Positions 53,569-62,609 are shown, numbered from the stretch's first letter. The stretch is 64,000 bases of DNA from Nocardioides flavus (ex Wang et al. 2016) (GCF_014653115.1 NZ_BNAD01000004.1:296127-360126), one strand, 5' to 3'. Notes: a model not told the origin generated them from the sequence alone. Numbers and translations: made by a program.

Positions 53569-54189
53569 ATGAGCACTCGCCGCAACCCCGGCACCGACAT
53601 CGCCCTGATCGCCGCCTTCGCCGCCCTCGTCGCGGTGTGCGCGCTGCTGCCCGCGATCAAGGTCGCCGGCCCCGTGCCGATCACGCTGCAGACCTTCGCC
53701 GTGCTGCTGTCGGGCGCCGTGCTCGGCATGCGCCGGGGCTTCCTGGCCGTCCTGCTGTACGTCGTGGCGGGCGCGGCCGGCCTGCCGATCTTCTCCGGCG
53801 GCGCCGCGGGCCTCGCGGTCCTCACCGGCCCGACGGCCGGCTACCTCGTCGGGTTCCCGCTCGCCGCCGCCCTGTGCGGCGCGATCGTCGAGCGGCTCCC
53901 CCGCCGGTCGCTGGTCAGCCCCGTGGCGATCTTCGGCGCCGGCCTGGTCAGCTCCGCCCTCTTCATCCACACCCTCGGCATGGCCGGCCTCGTCCTGCGC
54001 GCCGACCTGACGTGGGCGCAGGCGTGGGACGTGGACAAGATCTTCTGGTTCGGCGACGTCCTCAAGAACGTCGCGATGGCGCTCGTCGCGACCGCCGTCC
54101 ACCGCGCCTTCCCCGACATGCTCGGACGTCCCACCGCCCCTGCCCGCCCGACCTCGCAGGACCAGCCCGAGGGCACGCCCGCCGCGTGA
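53569..54189 (+). CDS. bioY: Biotin transporter substrate-binding subunit BioY
   Basis: The 206-residue protein is the S component of an ECF biotin transporter. It has about six hydrophobic segments and PVPITLQTFAVLLSGAVLGMRRGFLAVLLYVVAGAAGLPIF near 33-73, the BioY signature. AGGTAGAGGAAAACATCGC precedes the ATG. The stop overlaps the GTG of the ATPase gene. It is the first gene of the bioY-ATPase-permease operon. Confidence 0.96.
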   Translation: MSTRRNPGTDIALIAAFAALVAVCALLPAIKVAGPVPITLQTFAVLLSGAVLGMRRGFLAVLLYVVAGAAGLPIFSGGAAGLAVLTGPTAGYLVGFPLAAALCGAIVERLPRRSLVSPVAIFGAGLVSSALFIHTLGMAGLVLRADLTWAQAWDVDKIFWFGDVLKNVAMALVATAVHRAFPDMLGRPTAPARPTSQDQPEGTPAA

Positions 54190-54875
54190 GCGGGATCCGC
54201 CTCGAACAGGTCACCGTCTCGGTCCCGACCCACGACGGCGACCGCCGGATCCTGGAGGAGACGTCGCTCGAGCTGACCGAGCGCCGCATCGCACTGGTCG
54301 GGCCCAACGGCTCGGGAAAGTCGACGCTGGCCCGCCTCCTCAACGGCCTCGTCCCCGCGACGACGGGTCGTGTGCTGGTCGACGGCCTCGACGTGGCTCG
54401 CGAGGGCCGGGAGGTACGACGGCGGGTGGGCTTCATGTTCACCGACCCGGCCGCACAGCTGGTGATGCCGACGGCGCGCGAGGACGTCGCGCTGTCGTTG
54501 CGGCGTACGCACCCGGACAAGGCCGAGCGGCTCGCCGCCGCCGACCGGGTGCTGGCGGACTTCGGGCTCGGGGGCTTCGGCGACCGGAGCGTCCACGGGC
54601 TGTCGGGCGGGGAGGGGCAGCTGCTCGCGCTGGCCGGCGTGCTCGCCACGGAGCCGTCCGTCCTCGTCGCGGACGAGCCCACGACCCTGCTCGACCTCGG
54701 CAACAGCCGACGGATCGGCGACCTGCTCCTCGGTCTGCCGCAGCAGCTCGTCCTGGTCACCCACGACCTCGAGCTCGCGGCCCGCTGCGACCGGGTCCTG
54801 CTGGTCCGCTCGGGCCGCGTCGAGCGCGACGGCGACCCTGCCGACGTCATCGACCACTACCGCGTCACGGCATGA
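54186..54875 (+). CDS. bioM: Biotin ECF transporter ATPase
   Basis: The 229-residue ABC ATPase has Walker A GPNGSGKST near 39-47, signature GLSGGEGQLLALAG, Walker B VLVADEPTTLLD and the switch HDLE. GEG replaces the usual GEQ/GEK-type triad of LSGGQ neighbours but the core LSGGE is intact. It energises BioY and BioN. The gene starts at a GTG overlapping bioY. A single A subunit suggests a homodimer, as in the dedicated BioMNY system. Confidence 0.92.
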   Translation: MSGIRLEQVTVSVPTHDGDRRILEETSLELTERRIALVGPNGSGKSTLARLLNGLVPATTGRVLVDGLDVAREGREVRRRVGFMFTDPAAQLVMPTAREDVALSLRRTHPDKAERLAAADRVLADFGLGGFGDRSVHGLSGGEGQLLALAGVLATEPSVLVADEPTTLLDLGNSRRIGDLLLGLPQQLVLVTHDLELAARCDRVLLVRSGRVERDGDPADVIDHYRVTA

Positions 54876-54882
54876 GCACGAC

Positions 54883-55491
54883 ATGAGCGCGCAGCTCCTC
54901 GGTCTCCACCAGCCGGGCACGACGCTGCTGCACCGGCTGCCCGCCGGCGCCAAGCTCGTCGCACTGATGGCCGCCAGCCTGGTCGTCGTGGTGGTCGACG
55001 GACCTCCGTCGGCGGTCGTGTTCGTCGCCGTGGCCACCGCACTCCTCGCGTGGTCCGGCGCCCGCCTCGGGCTGACGCTGCGGGCGATGCGGTGGCTGCT
55101 GCTCACCGCCGCGATCCTCGGCGCGTGGACCGTCTGGCAGAACGGCTGGCCCCGCGCCGTCGAGGTCGTCGGCGACCTCGTCGCGCTGATCCTGCTGGCC
55201 ACCACGCTCACCGTGACCACCCCTGTCGACGAGGTGATGGACGCGGTCGCACGGGGCCTGCGTCCGCTGCGCCGCGTCGGGGTCGACCCGGAGGCGGTGG
55301 CCCTGGCGTTCTCGCTGATGCTGCGGGCGATCCCCACCACGATCACCCTGGCCGAGGAGTCGCGGGACGCCGCCGTCGCGCGCGGGCTCGAGCGCTCGCC
55401 CCGTGCGCTCCTGATCCCGTTCGTGGTCCGAGTGGTGGCGCGGGCCCGCGACACCGGCGACGCGCTCCACGCGCGCGGGATCGGCGACTGA
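54883..55491 (+). CDS. bioN: Biotin ECF transporter transmembrane subunit
   Basis: The 202-residue T component has about five hydrophobic segments and the C-terminal coupling motif AVARGLERSPRALLIPFV with the Ala-Arg-Gly pattern, followed by ARARDTGDALHARGIGD carrying a second ARG. These contact the ATPase. It begins seven bases after bioM. It completes the bioYMN set. Confidence 0.92.
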   Translation: MSAQLLGLHQPGTTLLHRLPAGAKLVALMAASLVVVVVDGPPSAVVFVAVATALLAWSGARLGLTLRAMRWLLLTAAILGAWTVWQNGWPRAVEVVGDLVALILLATTLTVTTPVDEVMDAVARGLRPLRRVGVDPEAVALAFSLMLRAIPTTITLAEESRDAAVARGLERSPRALLIPFVVRVVARARDTGDALHARGIGD

Positions 55492-55503
55492 CGCCGCGCT
55501 GAC

Positions 55504-56895
55504 TCACCAGCCCGGCGGGCGCCTGTCCGCCCAGGGCGCCGTTGCCTCGACCTGGGCGGCGAGGGAGAGCAGCAGCTCCTCCTCCGCAGGCCTCGCGGCG
55601 AGCATCACGCCGACCGGCAGGCCGTCGTCGGTCCAGTGCAGCGGCAGCGACACCGCGGGCATCCCGGTGACGTTCCACGCCGACGTCCACGGCGTGAAGG
55701 CCTTCTGGCGGGCGAAGTCACGCGCCGGGTCGGCGTCGTCGCGCAGCGCCCCGACCTCCACCGGCGGCATCGCGAGGGTCGGCGTCAGCACCACGTCGTA
55801 CGCCGCCAGGGCCGCGAGGGCTCCCGCCGCGTGCTGGCGGAGGCGACTGATCGCGAGTCCGAACTCCGGGCCGCTGACGGCGCGGCCCCGCTCGGAGAGC
55901 CAGCGGGTGAGCGGGCGCAGGCGGTCCTCTCGTCCGGGCGGCGCGGTCGACAGGGCGGTGAGGACGGCCCAGCAGGTCTCGAAGTCGGCCACCGCGTCGC
56001 GCGGGATCGGCACGGGCACGTCCTCGACGTCGTGGCCCAGGGCGTCCAGCAGGGCGGAGGCGTCCGCCCAGGCGGCGAGCGACGAGGGGTGGACGTCGAC
56101 GTCCGCGATGACCGGCGCGACGAAGCGCGCCACGCGCAGCCGGCCCGGGTCGCGGTCGCAGGCGTCGAGGAACGTGCCGCTCGGCGCAGGCGCCCAGAAG
56201 GGGTCGCCGACGCGACGGCCGGCGAGCACGTCGAGGAGCGCGGCGGCGTCGCGGACCGTACGGGCGAGGGTGCCGGCGGTCGCGAGCCCGACCGGGTCGC
56301 CGTACCTCGGCGCGGCGCTGATCCGGCCGCGGCTCGGCTTGAGACCGACCAGCCCGCAGCACGACGCGGGGATCCGGATCGAGCCGCCGCCGTCGGACCC
56401 GGGCGCGAGGGGCAGCAGGCCGGCCGCCACGGCCGCTGCCGCCCCGCCCGAGGACCCGCCTGCCGTACGGCTGGTGTCCCACGGCGTCACGGCGGGCGGC
56501 GCCACGTCGGGCTCGGTGTAGCAGGGCGAGCCGAACTCCGGCGTGCTGGTCTTGCCCAGGCTCGGCATCCCTGCGGCCTCGACGGTCACGACGAGGTCGT
56601 CGGAGGTGTCGGGGACGAAGTCGTCGTACGCCGCGGAGCCGAAGGTGGTGCGCACCCCCGCAGTGGGGTGCAGGTCCTTGATCCCGGTCGGGACGCCCCA
56701 GAGCGGGCCGGCGTCCGCGGGACGTCCGTGGTCGGTGAGCCGCCGCGCGTGCGCGCGGGCCAGGTCGTGCGTCGTGGTGACGAAGGCGCCCACGTGGTCG
56801 GCGCGCCCGGCGTAGTGCTCGACCAGCTCGAGCGGCGACACCTCACCACGTCGTACGGCGTCGCCCTGCGCGAGCGCGGACAGGTCGTGGAGCAC
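55504..56895 (-). CDS. Amidase, amidase-signature family
   Basis: The 463-residue enzyme has the Ser-cisSer-Lys triad: Lys73 in VPTGIKDLH, Ser148 in AGGSSGGAAAAVAAG and the nucleophile Ser172 in GSDGGGSIRIPASCCGLVG. It hydrolyses a carbon-nitrogen bond of an amide. Substrate is unknown; the family is broad and includes GatA. It is not GatA because gatB and gatC are absent and the sequence lacks their conserved neighbours. It converges on the bioN gene and is separated by 26 bases from the stop of cimA, same strand. Confidence 0.9.
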   Translation of the reverse strand: MLHDLSALAQGDAVRRGEVSPLELVEHYAGRADHVGAFVTTTHDLARAHARRLTDHGRPADAGPLWGVPTGIKDLHPTAGVRTTFGSAAYDDFVPDTSDDLVVTVEAAGMPSLGKTSTPEFGSPCYTEPDVAPPAVTPWDTSRTAGGSSGGAAAAVAAGLLPLAPGSDGGGSIRIPASCCGLVGLKPSRGRISAAPRYGDPVGLATAGTLARTVRDAAALLDVLAGRRVGDPFWAPAPSGTFLDACDRDPGRLRVARFVAPVIADVDVHPSSLAAWADASALLDALGHDVEDVPVPIPRDAVADFETCWAVLTALSTAPPGREDRLRPLTRWLSERGRAVSGPEFGLAISRLRQHAAGALAALAAYDVVLTPTLAMPPVEVGALRDDADPARDFARQKAFTPWTSAWNVTGMPAVSLPLHWTDDGLPVGVMLAARPAEEELLLSLAAQVEATAPWADRRPPGW

Positions 56896-56921
56896 GTGGC
56901 GAACCTACCGGGCACGAAGGC

Positions 56922-58502
56922 TCAGCGGTGGTGGCGCCGCAGGCCGAAGGTGAGGCCGTCGAGCAGCGCACCCCACGACGCCTCGATCACGTTGGCCCCG
57001 ACACCGACCGTGACCCACGACGACTCGCCGTCGCTGGTCTCGATCAGCACCCGCGTGATCGCGTCGGTGCCGTGACCCTGGTCGAGGATGCGGACCTTGT
57101 AGTCGATGAGCTCGAACTTCGCCACCTCGGGGAACGCCTGCCCGATCGCCTCGCGCAGCGCCGCGTCGAGGGCGTTGACGGGACCGTTGCCCTCCCCCGT
57201 CACGACGTAGCGCACGCCCTCGGCGCGCAGCTTCACCGTCGCCTCGGAGACCGCCTCGCCGTCGGTGCGGGTCTCGGTGATGACCCGCCACGACTCGACG
57301 TCGACGAACGACGGCCGGGTGCCCTCGACCTCCTCTGCGAGCAGCAGCTCGAACGACGCGTCGGCGGCCTCGAAGGTGTAGCCGCGCTGCTCGAGCTCCT
57401 TGACCCGCTCGGTCACCCGCGTGACGAGCTCGCGGTCCTGCGACAGGTCGTAGCCGAGCTCCTTGCCCTTGAGCTCGATCGACGCCCGGCCCGCCATGTC
57501 GGAGACCAGCAGGCGCATGTCGTTGCCGATGTCGAGCGGGTCCATGTGCTGGTAGAGGTTCGGGTCGACCTTGATGGCGCTCGCGTGCAGCCCGGCCTTG
57601 TGGGCGAACGCGGACGTGCCGACGTAGGGCTGGCGCGAGGCGGGCGGGACGTTGGTCACCTCGGCGACCGCGTGCGCGATCCTGGTGGCCTCGCGCAGCA
57701 GCCCCTGCGGGAGCACGGCGCGGTCCAGCTTGAGCTCGAGGTTGGCCACGACGGTGACGAGGTCGGCGTTGCCGGTCCGCTCGCCGTAGCCGTTGATGCA
57801 GCCCTGCACGTGGGTCGCCCCCGCGGCCACCGCGGCCAGCGAGTTGGCGACCGCGCACCCGCTGTCGTTGTGCGCGTGGATGCCGACGCGCGTCCCGGTC
57901 GTCTCGATCACGTCGAGCACCACGTCGGACACCCAGTCCGGCAGCATGCCGCCGTTGGTGTCGCAGAGCGCGACGACCTCCGCGCCGGCCTCGGCCGCCG
58001 TGCGCAGCACCTCCAGCGCGTACGCCCGGTTGGCGCGGTAGCCGTCGAAGAAGTGCTCGGCGTCGAGGAACACCGTCTGGCCCTCGGCACGGAGGTGGCT
58101 GACCGTGTCACGCACCATCGCGAGGTTCTCCTCCAGCGTGGTGCGCAGCGCGAGCTCGACGTGCCGGTCGTGCGACTTGGCGACGAGCGTCACGACGCCG
58201 GCCCCCGAGTCGCGCAGCGCCGCGACGAGCGGGTCGTCGGCAGCGCGTACGCCGGCCCGGCGGGTCGCACCGAAGGCTGCGAGCCGCGCGTGGCGGAGGT
58301 CGAGCTCCTCACGCGCACGGCGGAAGAACTCGGTGTCCTTGGGGTTGGCGCCGGGCCAGCCGCCCTCGATGTAGCCCACCCCGAGCCCGTCGAGCTGCCG
58401 GGCGATGCTCAGCTTGTCGGCGACCGAGAGGTTGAGCCCCTCCTGCTGGGCGCCGTCGCGCAGGGTGGTGTCGTAGACGTGGAACGAGCCGTGCAGGTCC
58501 AT
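56922..58502 (-). CDS. cimA: Citramalate synthase
   Basis: The 526-residue enzyme condenses pyruvate and acetyl-CoA to citramalate, starting the threonine-independent route to isoleucine. It has the HMGL-like barrel with YDTTLRDGAQQEGLNLS at 10-26, IHAHNDSGCAVANSLAA for metal binding, GYGERTGNADL and a C-terminal LeuA-type regulatory domain (from about 400), the site of isoleucine feedback in relatives. The ATG at 58502 follows GAGAGACCTCCG. The gene is preceded by an Ile-rich leader and terminator, so its expression probably falls when charged tRNA-Ile is plentiful. Confidence 0.94.
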   Translation of the reverse strand: MDLHGSFHVYDTTLRDGAQQEGLNLSVADKLSIARQLDGLGVGYIEGGWPGANPKDTEFFRRAREELDLRHARLAAFGATRRAGVRAADDPLVAALRDSGAGVVTLVAKSHDRHVELALRTTLEENLAMVRDTVSHLRAEGQTVFLDAEHFFDGYRANRAYALEVLRTAAEAGAEVVALCDTNGGMLPDWVSDVVLDVIETTGTRVGIHAHNDSGCAVANSLAAVAAGATHVQGCINGYGERTGNADLVTVVANLELKLDRAVLPQGLLREATRIAHAVAEVTNVPPASRQPYVGTSAFAHKAGLHASAIKVDPNLYQHMDPLDIGNDMRLLVSDMAGRASIELKGKELGYDLSQDRELVTRVTERVKELEQRGYTFEAADASFELLLAEEVEGTRPSFVDVESWRVITETRTDGEAVSEATVKLRAEGVRYVVTGEGNGPVNALDAALREAIGQAFPEVAKFELIDYKVRILDQGHGTDAITRVLIETSDGESSWVTVGVGANVIEASWGALLDGLTFGLRRHHR

Positions 58503-58536
58503 CGGAGGTCTCTCGGTCGGTGCGGCGTGGGGGTAC

Positions 58537-58563
58537 AAAAAAACCTCCTGGGGTGCAGGAGGT
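58537..58563 (-). terminator. Attenuator terminator in the cimA leader
   Basis: On the minus strand ACCTCCTG pairs with CAGGAGGT (58563-58556 with 58550-58543) around a five-base loop, and the stem runs into seven U (58543-58537). It lies between the leader peptide and cimA. A weaker hairpin (GTCGG 58585-58581 with CCGAC 58566-58562) shares two bases with it and could compete. Confidence 0.85.
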
Positions 58564-58588
58564 CGGCGCGGCGGGGAGTCCCGACGCG

Positions 58589-58636
58589 CTAGGCAATGAT
58601 GATCGTGCTGGTCACGGGTCCGATGGTGCCACGCAT
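58589..58636 (-). CDS. cimA leader peptide with three consecutive Ile codons
   Basis: The frame encodes MRGTIGPVTSTIIIA, then TAG, from an ATG at 58636. Three Ile codons (ATC ATC ATT) at residues 12-14 and a fourth at residue 5 make it sensitive to tRNA-Ile charging. Stalling at the Ile run would place a ribosome about 30 bases before the terminator stem. No strong ribosome site is seen (CGACGG before the ATG); a shorter start at the GTG 58615 is possible. It is the control element of the downstream cimA gene. Confidence 0.8.
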   Translation of the reverse strand: MRGTIGPVTSTIIIA

Positions 58637-58744
58637 CCGTCGCGGCGGGACGCCGCGTCTCGGGATCCGGTCGCCTCCGGTCCGGGCACGCACGACCGCG
58701 CCCCGGGTGCCGCCCCCACGACGGCTCCCGGGGCGTGGTGTCCC

Positions 58745-58789
58745 CCAGCGTCAGACCAGCGTCAGACCCGCGTCAGGTCCAGCGTCGGA
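58745..58789. repeat. 11-bp tandem repeat after the secreted-protein gene
   Basis: Four units of about 11 bases run CCAGCGTCAGA, CCAGCGTCAGA, CCCGCGTCAGG and CCAGCGTCGGA, the last offset by one base. It ends six bases before the stop of the secreted-protein gene (minus strand), so it lies in its 3' flank. Confidence 0.7.
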
Positions 58790-58794
58790 CCTGC

Positions 58795-59220
58795 TCAGCA
58801 GGCGTAGGCCTCCGCCCCGGCGACGTAGGTCGAGACCATCTGCCCCGGCAGCGGCGAGCCGGCGGCGAAGTACTCCAGGCCGCGGCCGTCTGCCCCGTTG
58901 GGGTTGGTCCGGCCGGTGTGCTTCGGGTCGCCGATCGTCATCTTGTCGAAGACCTTCAGCGCCACCGGCAGGCCAGCCTCGCGGAGCGCGGCGTAGCCGG
59001 CGTCCTCGGCGCCGTCGCACGGCGCCGTGTAGCCCTCGAAGCCCGCGCCCATGGCGGCCGGGACGACGAACCAGTTGGACGACGTCGGACCGTCGAGCGT
59101 GTACATCGGGACGAAGCAGTGGTGCGCGCTGGCACTCGTCGCGGTGACGGCGACCGCGGTCGCCGCTGCGCCGACGACGACGCCGAGGCGCCCGAGCCGT
59201 CGCGTGGTGGTGATGCTCAT
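58795..59220 (-). CDS. Small secreted protein, unknown
   Basis: The 141-residue protein has a signal peptide of about 32 residues (MSITTTRRLGRLGVVVGAAATAVAVTATSASA). The mature part begins HHCFVPMYTLDGPTSSNWFVVPAAMG and has three cysteines (HHCF, APCDG and the terminal Cys). Two His next to Cys could bind metal. No family is recognised. It lies 130 bases downstream of the metalloprotease gene on the same strand and may be secreted with it. Confidence 0.7.
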   Translation of the reverse strand: MSITTTRRLGRLGVVVGAAATAVAVTATSASAHHCFVPMYTLDGPTSSNWFVVPAAMGAGFEGYTAPCDGAEDAGYAALREAGLPVALKVFDKMTIGDPKHTGRTNPNGADGRGLEYFAAGSPLPGQMVSTYVAGAEAYAC

Positions 59221-59350
59221 GTGGTGTTCCCCTCGTGATCGGGCCCCCCTGCGGGTCCCGGCACCACAGTCCAGCGCGGGTGCGGGTCACCGACCACGGT
59301 CAGTGACCCGCACACTTCCCGCACAGTTCGGCGCGGGCCGCGGCCGGTCC

Positions 59351-60370
59351 TCACGAGATCGCGCGGTACTTCGTCCACGCCATCTGCATCCGCGCGGCCT
59401 GGCCGGCGGTGAACTCCGTCATGCAGGAGTCGTAGGTGTAGTCCATGAAGTTGGTGATCGGGTCGACTCCCCCGCCTTCGCAGGTGTCGCGACCCTCCGG
59501 GCAGCCGAAGGCCGGGGACGCCTCGGGCGCGGTGTCGTCGACGTAGTCACCCGAGCCCGAGCATCCTCCCTGGAAGGTGTGGTAGAGCTCCAGCCAGTGG
59601 CCTACCTCGTGGGTGGCGGTGTCGCCCTCGCCGTAGACGGAGTAACGGCTGATGTCACCGGTGTCGCCCTCCACGGCCGGCAGGCTGCGGTAGTCGACGA
59701 CGACGCCGTCGCGGTACTGCGGCAGCGGGTCGTCGAGGGTGGACTCCTCGGTGAAGTCGGAGGGGAAGTAGGCCCAGCCCAGCAGGGACTGCGCCAGCGA
59801 GGCGGAGTAGATGTTGAGCGTCTCGGAGGTGCTGTCGCCGTAGAAGTACTGCTTCATCTTCACCTCCTTGCCGCTGCCGCGGTAGAAGCGGGGCAGCCCG
59901 CCGTTGGAGGAGACGAGGTTGAACCACTCGGGCTGCTGCACGCGGTCGATCTCCTGGAGCACGAACGAGAAGCCGGTGCCGCTGAAGCCCTCGTTGAGCA
60001 CCCGGATCTGTTCCTCGATCCGCTCGTCGGACAGGTAGCCCCCGTCCGAGCTCCTGTCCTTGTAGACGACGTTGAAGCGGACCGGGACCTCCACCGTCTC
60101 GATCGCTGCGACCGAGGCGCCCTGCTTGCCCTTGGTGGACGTCCGCGCCGCGCGGGCCGCTTGGGCGAGCGGGTCCTTGCGGACCACGTGGAGGTCGTCA
60201 CGGGGGATGGCGCCGGCGGGTGCCTCGGCGACGTCGCCGTACTCGATGCAGTCGACGGCCTTGTCCTTGGCCGGCGCGCCGAAGGTGGGCGTGGAAACGC
60301 CCATGCCGAGGGCGAGTGCCGTGGCCGCGACGCCGACGCGGCGTACGGCACGGGTGGTGGTCAGGTTCAT
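59351..60370 (-). CDS. Secreted zinc metalloprotease, M43 (pappalysin) family
   Basis: The 339-residue protein has a signal peptide (1-31) and a propeptide-like stretch. The zinc site is HEVGHWLELYH (His254, Glu255, His258, His264) with the Met-turn NFMDYTYDSCM near 304-314, characteristic of M43 metalloproteases. Cysteines in SGCSGS-like GGCSGSG, FGCPEGRDTCEGG and DSCM likely form disulfides, with conserved order. It should act outside the cell on unknown proteins. It is a single gene with a small secreted protein downstream. Confidence 0.9.
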   Translation of the reverse strand: MNLTTTRAVRRVGVAATALALGMGVSTPTFGAPAKDKAVDCIEYGDVAEAPAGAIPRDDLHVVRKDPLAQAARAARTSTKGKQGASVAAIETVEVPVRFNVVYKDRSSDGGYLSDERIEEQIRVLNEGFSGTGFSFVLQEIDRVQQPEWFNLVSSNGGLPRFYRGSGKEVKMKQYFYGDSTSETLNIYSASLAQSLLGWAYFPSDFTEESTLDDPLPQYRDGVVVDYRSLPAVEGDTGDISRYSVYGEGDTATHEVGHWLELYHTFQGGCSGSGDYVDDTAPEASPAFGCPEGRDTCEGGGVDPITNFMDYTYDSCMTEFTAGQAARMQMAWTKYRAIS

Positions 60371-60468
60371 GCTGTCCCCTCACGAAGTCGGTTGAGGGGA
60401 CCGTAAGGCACGCGAAGGGTCCGCGAGAAGACCATCTCGGGGTGGACCTCGCCGAGGCGGGTCCCGCG

Positions 60469-62175
60469 TCAGAGCCAGCCGGGGAGCCGCACACCCGAGA
60501 AGGGCGCGTCGTCGTACGGCGTCCAGCTCGTGCCCTGGGCGGACGCGGCGGCTCCCAGGCCGGAGCCGGCGGCTGCGACGAGCAGCGTGACCAGGAGCCA
60601 CGGCACGCCACGGCGGGCCAGCGGGTCGACCAGCCGGCGCACCGGGGAGCGGACCCGTTCGGAGCCGGGCCCCCACCACGCCGAGACCGCGAAGGCGCCG
60701 CCGATGGCAAGGAGCGAGGTGGTCATCGACAGCGACGCGGCGAAGCAGAGCAGCGCGACGGCGCAGGCGATCCCGGCGCTCCAGAGCAGGAGGACCAGCG
60801 ACCCGCCGAGCGCCGCGACGACGTGCCACGGTGCGGCGAGCAGCACCTGGATCCCGTCGTACCACTTCGCTCCGCGGCGGTCGCGGCGGTTGCCGGCCGA
60901 CGCGGCGGCGAACGAGCCGCTGCGCAGCACCCACACGACGACGGACAGGACGACGAGCGCGACGTAGGGGGCGAGGGCGATGCCGCCGGCGACGACACCG
61001 CCGAGCGCGAGCAGGGTCAGTGACCGGCGCAGCCGGTGCCCGGCGGGCACCCGCTCCCGGGCGGGCGGGCCGTAGTCCGTGACGTACTCCGTCGAGCCGT
61101 CCGGCAGGACCCGTGTCCGCACGTGCGGCGTCGTGGGCGTGGCGCCCCAGTCCTCGTCGGACCACTCGTGGTGGTCGTCGTCAGCCTGCCCGGACGGCGC
61201 GGTCCAGTCGTCGGACCAGTGGACGGGCTCGTCGGACGGCACGGGCGCGGCGGCCGCGGTGCCGACGCGCGTCGGCGCGTCGTACGCCTCGTGGGCGAGC
61301 GCCGCGTAGGGCAGCGTGACCGGCGCGGCGGGGCGGTGGTCCTCACGTGCGCTCCCGGCGGTCGGGGAGCCGATCTCCTCGAGCCAGTCGCGGACCTCGT
61401 CGAGCGAGGGTCGGTCCTCGGGCGCGGGCGCGAGCGCGTCCTCGACCAGCTCGCGCACGTCGGGGTCGAGTCCGGTGAGGTCGTGCTCGCCGCGGCGGAC
61501 GCGGTCCATGATCGCCACGGAGGGGCCGCGGCCGTACGGTGCGTGCCCGGTGCCGGCGTAGGCGACGGTGGCGGCCCACGCGTGCACGTCGGAGGCCGCG
61601 GTGGCGTCGTCGCCGTAGAGGATCTCGGGCGCGAGGTAGCCCGGCGTGCCGAGCAGCCAGCCGTTCATCGTGATCCGCGAGTCCTCGGCGACGCGGGCCA
61701 GGCCGAAGTCGATGAGGATGGGCGTGCGGCCCTCCATGATCACGTTGGACGGCTTGATGTCGCGGTGCAGCACGCCGACGTCGTGCACCGCCTCCAGGGC
61801 CTCGGCGAGGCAGTCGGCGAACCACCGCAGGTCGTCGCCGGTCAGCGGGCCCTCCTCCTGCACGTGGTCGTGCAGCGAAAGGCCCGGGACGTAGCGGGTC
61901 GCGACGAAGGGGATGTCGCCGAAGGGGTCCGCGTCGACGATCTCGGCGACGCGGCGGCTGCGGACCCGGCTCAGCGAGCTGACCTCGCGGGCCAGGCGGC
62001 GACGGGCCTCGTCGTCGCCGACGACGTGCGGACGCAGGACCTTGATCGCCACCGGCCGCTCACCCGGCCGCTGGCCCAGGTGGACCACACCCATGCCGCC
62101 CTCGCCGAGGCGGGCGCGCAGCGCGTAGCCACCGACGGTCAGACCGGGCGGCGGCGCCTTCGGGGACGTCGTCAC
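60469..62175 (-). CDS. Ser/Thr protein kinase with multi-pass membrane C-terminus
   Basis: The 568-residue protein has a Hanks-type kinase domain: glycine loop GEGGMG at 24-29, Lys45, HRDIKPSN with Asp139, DFG at 156-158 and MNGWLLGTPGYLAPE in the activation segment. Residues 290-385 are hydrophilic and acidic. The C-terminal 180 residues hold about five hydrophobic segments rather than the single segment and PASTA repeats of PknB. The GTG at 62175 fits the family start; an in-frame start eleven codons upstream is possible. The input signal is unknown. Confidence 0.9.
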   Translation of the reverse strand: MTTSPKAPPPGLTVGGYALRARLGEGGMGVVHLGQRPGERPVAIKVLRPHVVGDDEARRRLAREVSSLSRVRSRRVAEIVDADPFGDIPFVATRYVPGLSLHDHVQEEGPLTGDDLRWFADCLAEALEAVHDVGVLHRDIKPSNVIMEGRTPILIDFGLARVAEDSRITMNGWLLGTPGYLAPEILYGDDATAASDVHAWAATVAYAGTGHAPYGRGPSVAIMDRVRRGEHDLTGLDPDVRELVEDALAPAPEDRPSLDEVRDWLEEIGSPTAGSAREDHRPAAPVTLPYAALAHEAYDAPTRVGTAAAAPVPSDEPVHWSDDWTAPSGQADDDHHEWSDEDWGATPTTPHVRTRVLPDGSTEYVTDYGPPARERVPAGHRLRRSLTLLALGGVVAGGIALAPYVALVVLSVVVWVLRSGSFAAASAGNRRDRRGAKWYDGIQVLLAAPWHVVAALGGSLVLLLWSAGIACAVALLCFAASLSMTTSLLAIGGAFAVSAWWGPGSERVRSPVRRLVDPLARRGVPWLLVTLLVAAAGSGLGAAASAQGTSWTPYDDAPFSGVRLPGWL

Positions 62176-62257
62176 GGCACGAGGATACGGGCGGCGGACG
62201 CTGAACACCCTGATCCGGGCGACGCGCGGCGTCGGCGGCCGGGTCCATGATGGCGGG

Positions 62258-62605
62258 ATGGACGAGACCCGGGAACGCCTCGCCGCCGAGCGCGAGCAGC
62301 TGCAGCAGCGGCTGGCGAGCCTGACCGGCGACTACGACGCCGTGGTCGCCGCCTCGCTCGACACCAACGCCGACGACGAGCACGACCCGGAGGGCACGAC
62401 GATCGCCTTCGAGCGGTCGCAGATCGGGGCCCTCGTCAAGCAGGTGCGCGACCACCTCGCGGAGGTCGACGCCGCCCTGCAGCGGGTGGACGCCGGGACG
62501 TACGGCGTGTGCGAGGGCTGTGGCGCAGCCATCGGCCCGGACCGGCTGGAGGCCCTGCCGGCGGCGCGACTGTGCATCCGGTGCGCCGCGCGACCGACAG
62601 GATGA
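62258..62605 (+). CDS. DksA/TraR-family zinc-finger protein
   Basis: The 115-residue protein has a coiled-coil N-terminus (TRERLAAEREQLQQRLASL) and a C4 zinc finger with Cys85, 88, 106 and 109 (CEGCGAAIGPDRLEALPAARLCIRC). It is the short actinobacterial form of DksA/TraR proteins, which bind in the RNA polymerase secondary channel. Residues DTNADDEHDPEGTTIAFERSQ may replace the DxxDxA tip of DksA. It runs four bases before the next ATG, so both are one unit. Target genes are unknown. Confidence 0.9.
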   Translation: MDETRERLAAEREQLQQRLASLTGDYDAVVAASLDTNADDEHDPEGTTIAFERSQIGALVKQVRDHLAEVDAALQRVDAGTYGVCEGCGAAIGPDRLEALPAARLCIRCAARPTG

Positions 62606-62609
62606 CCGC

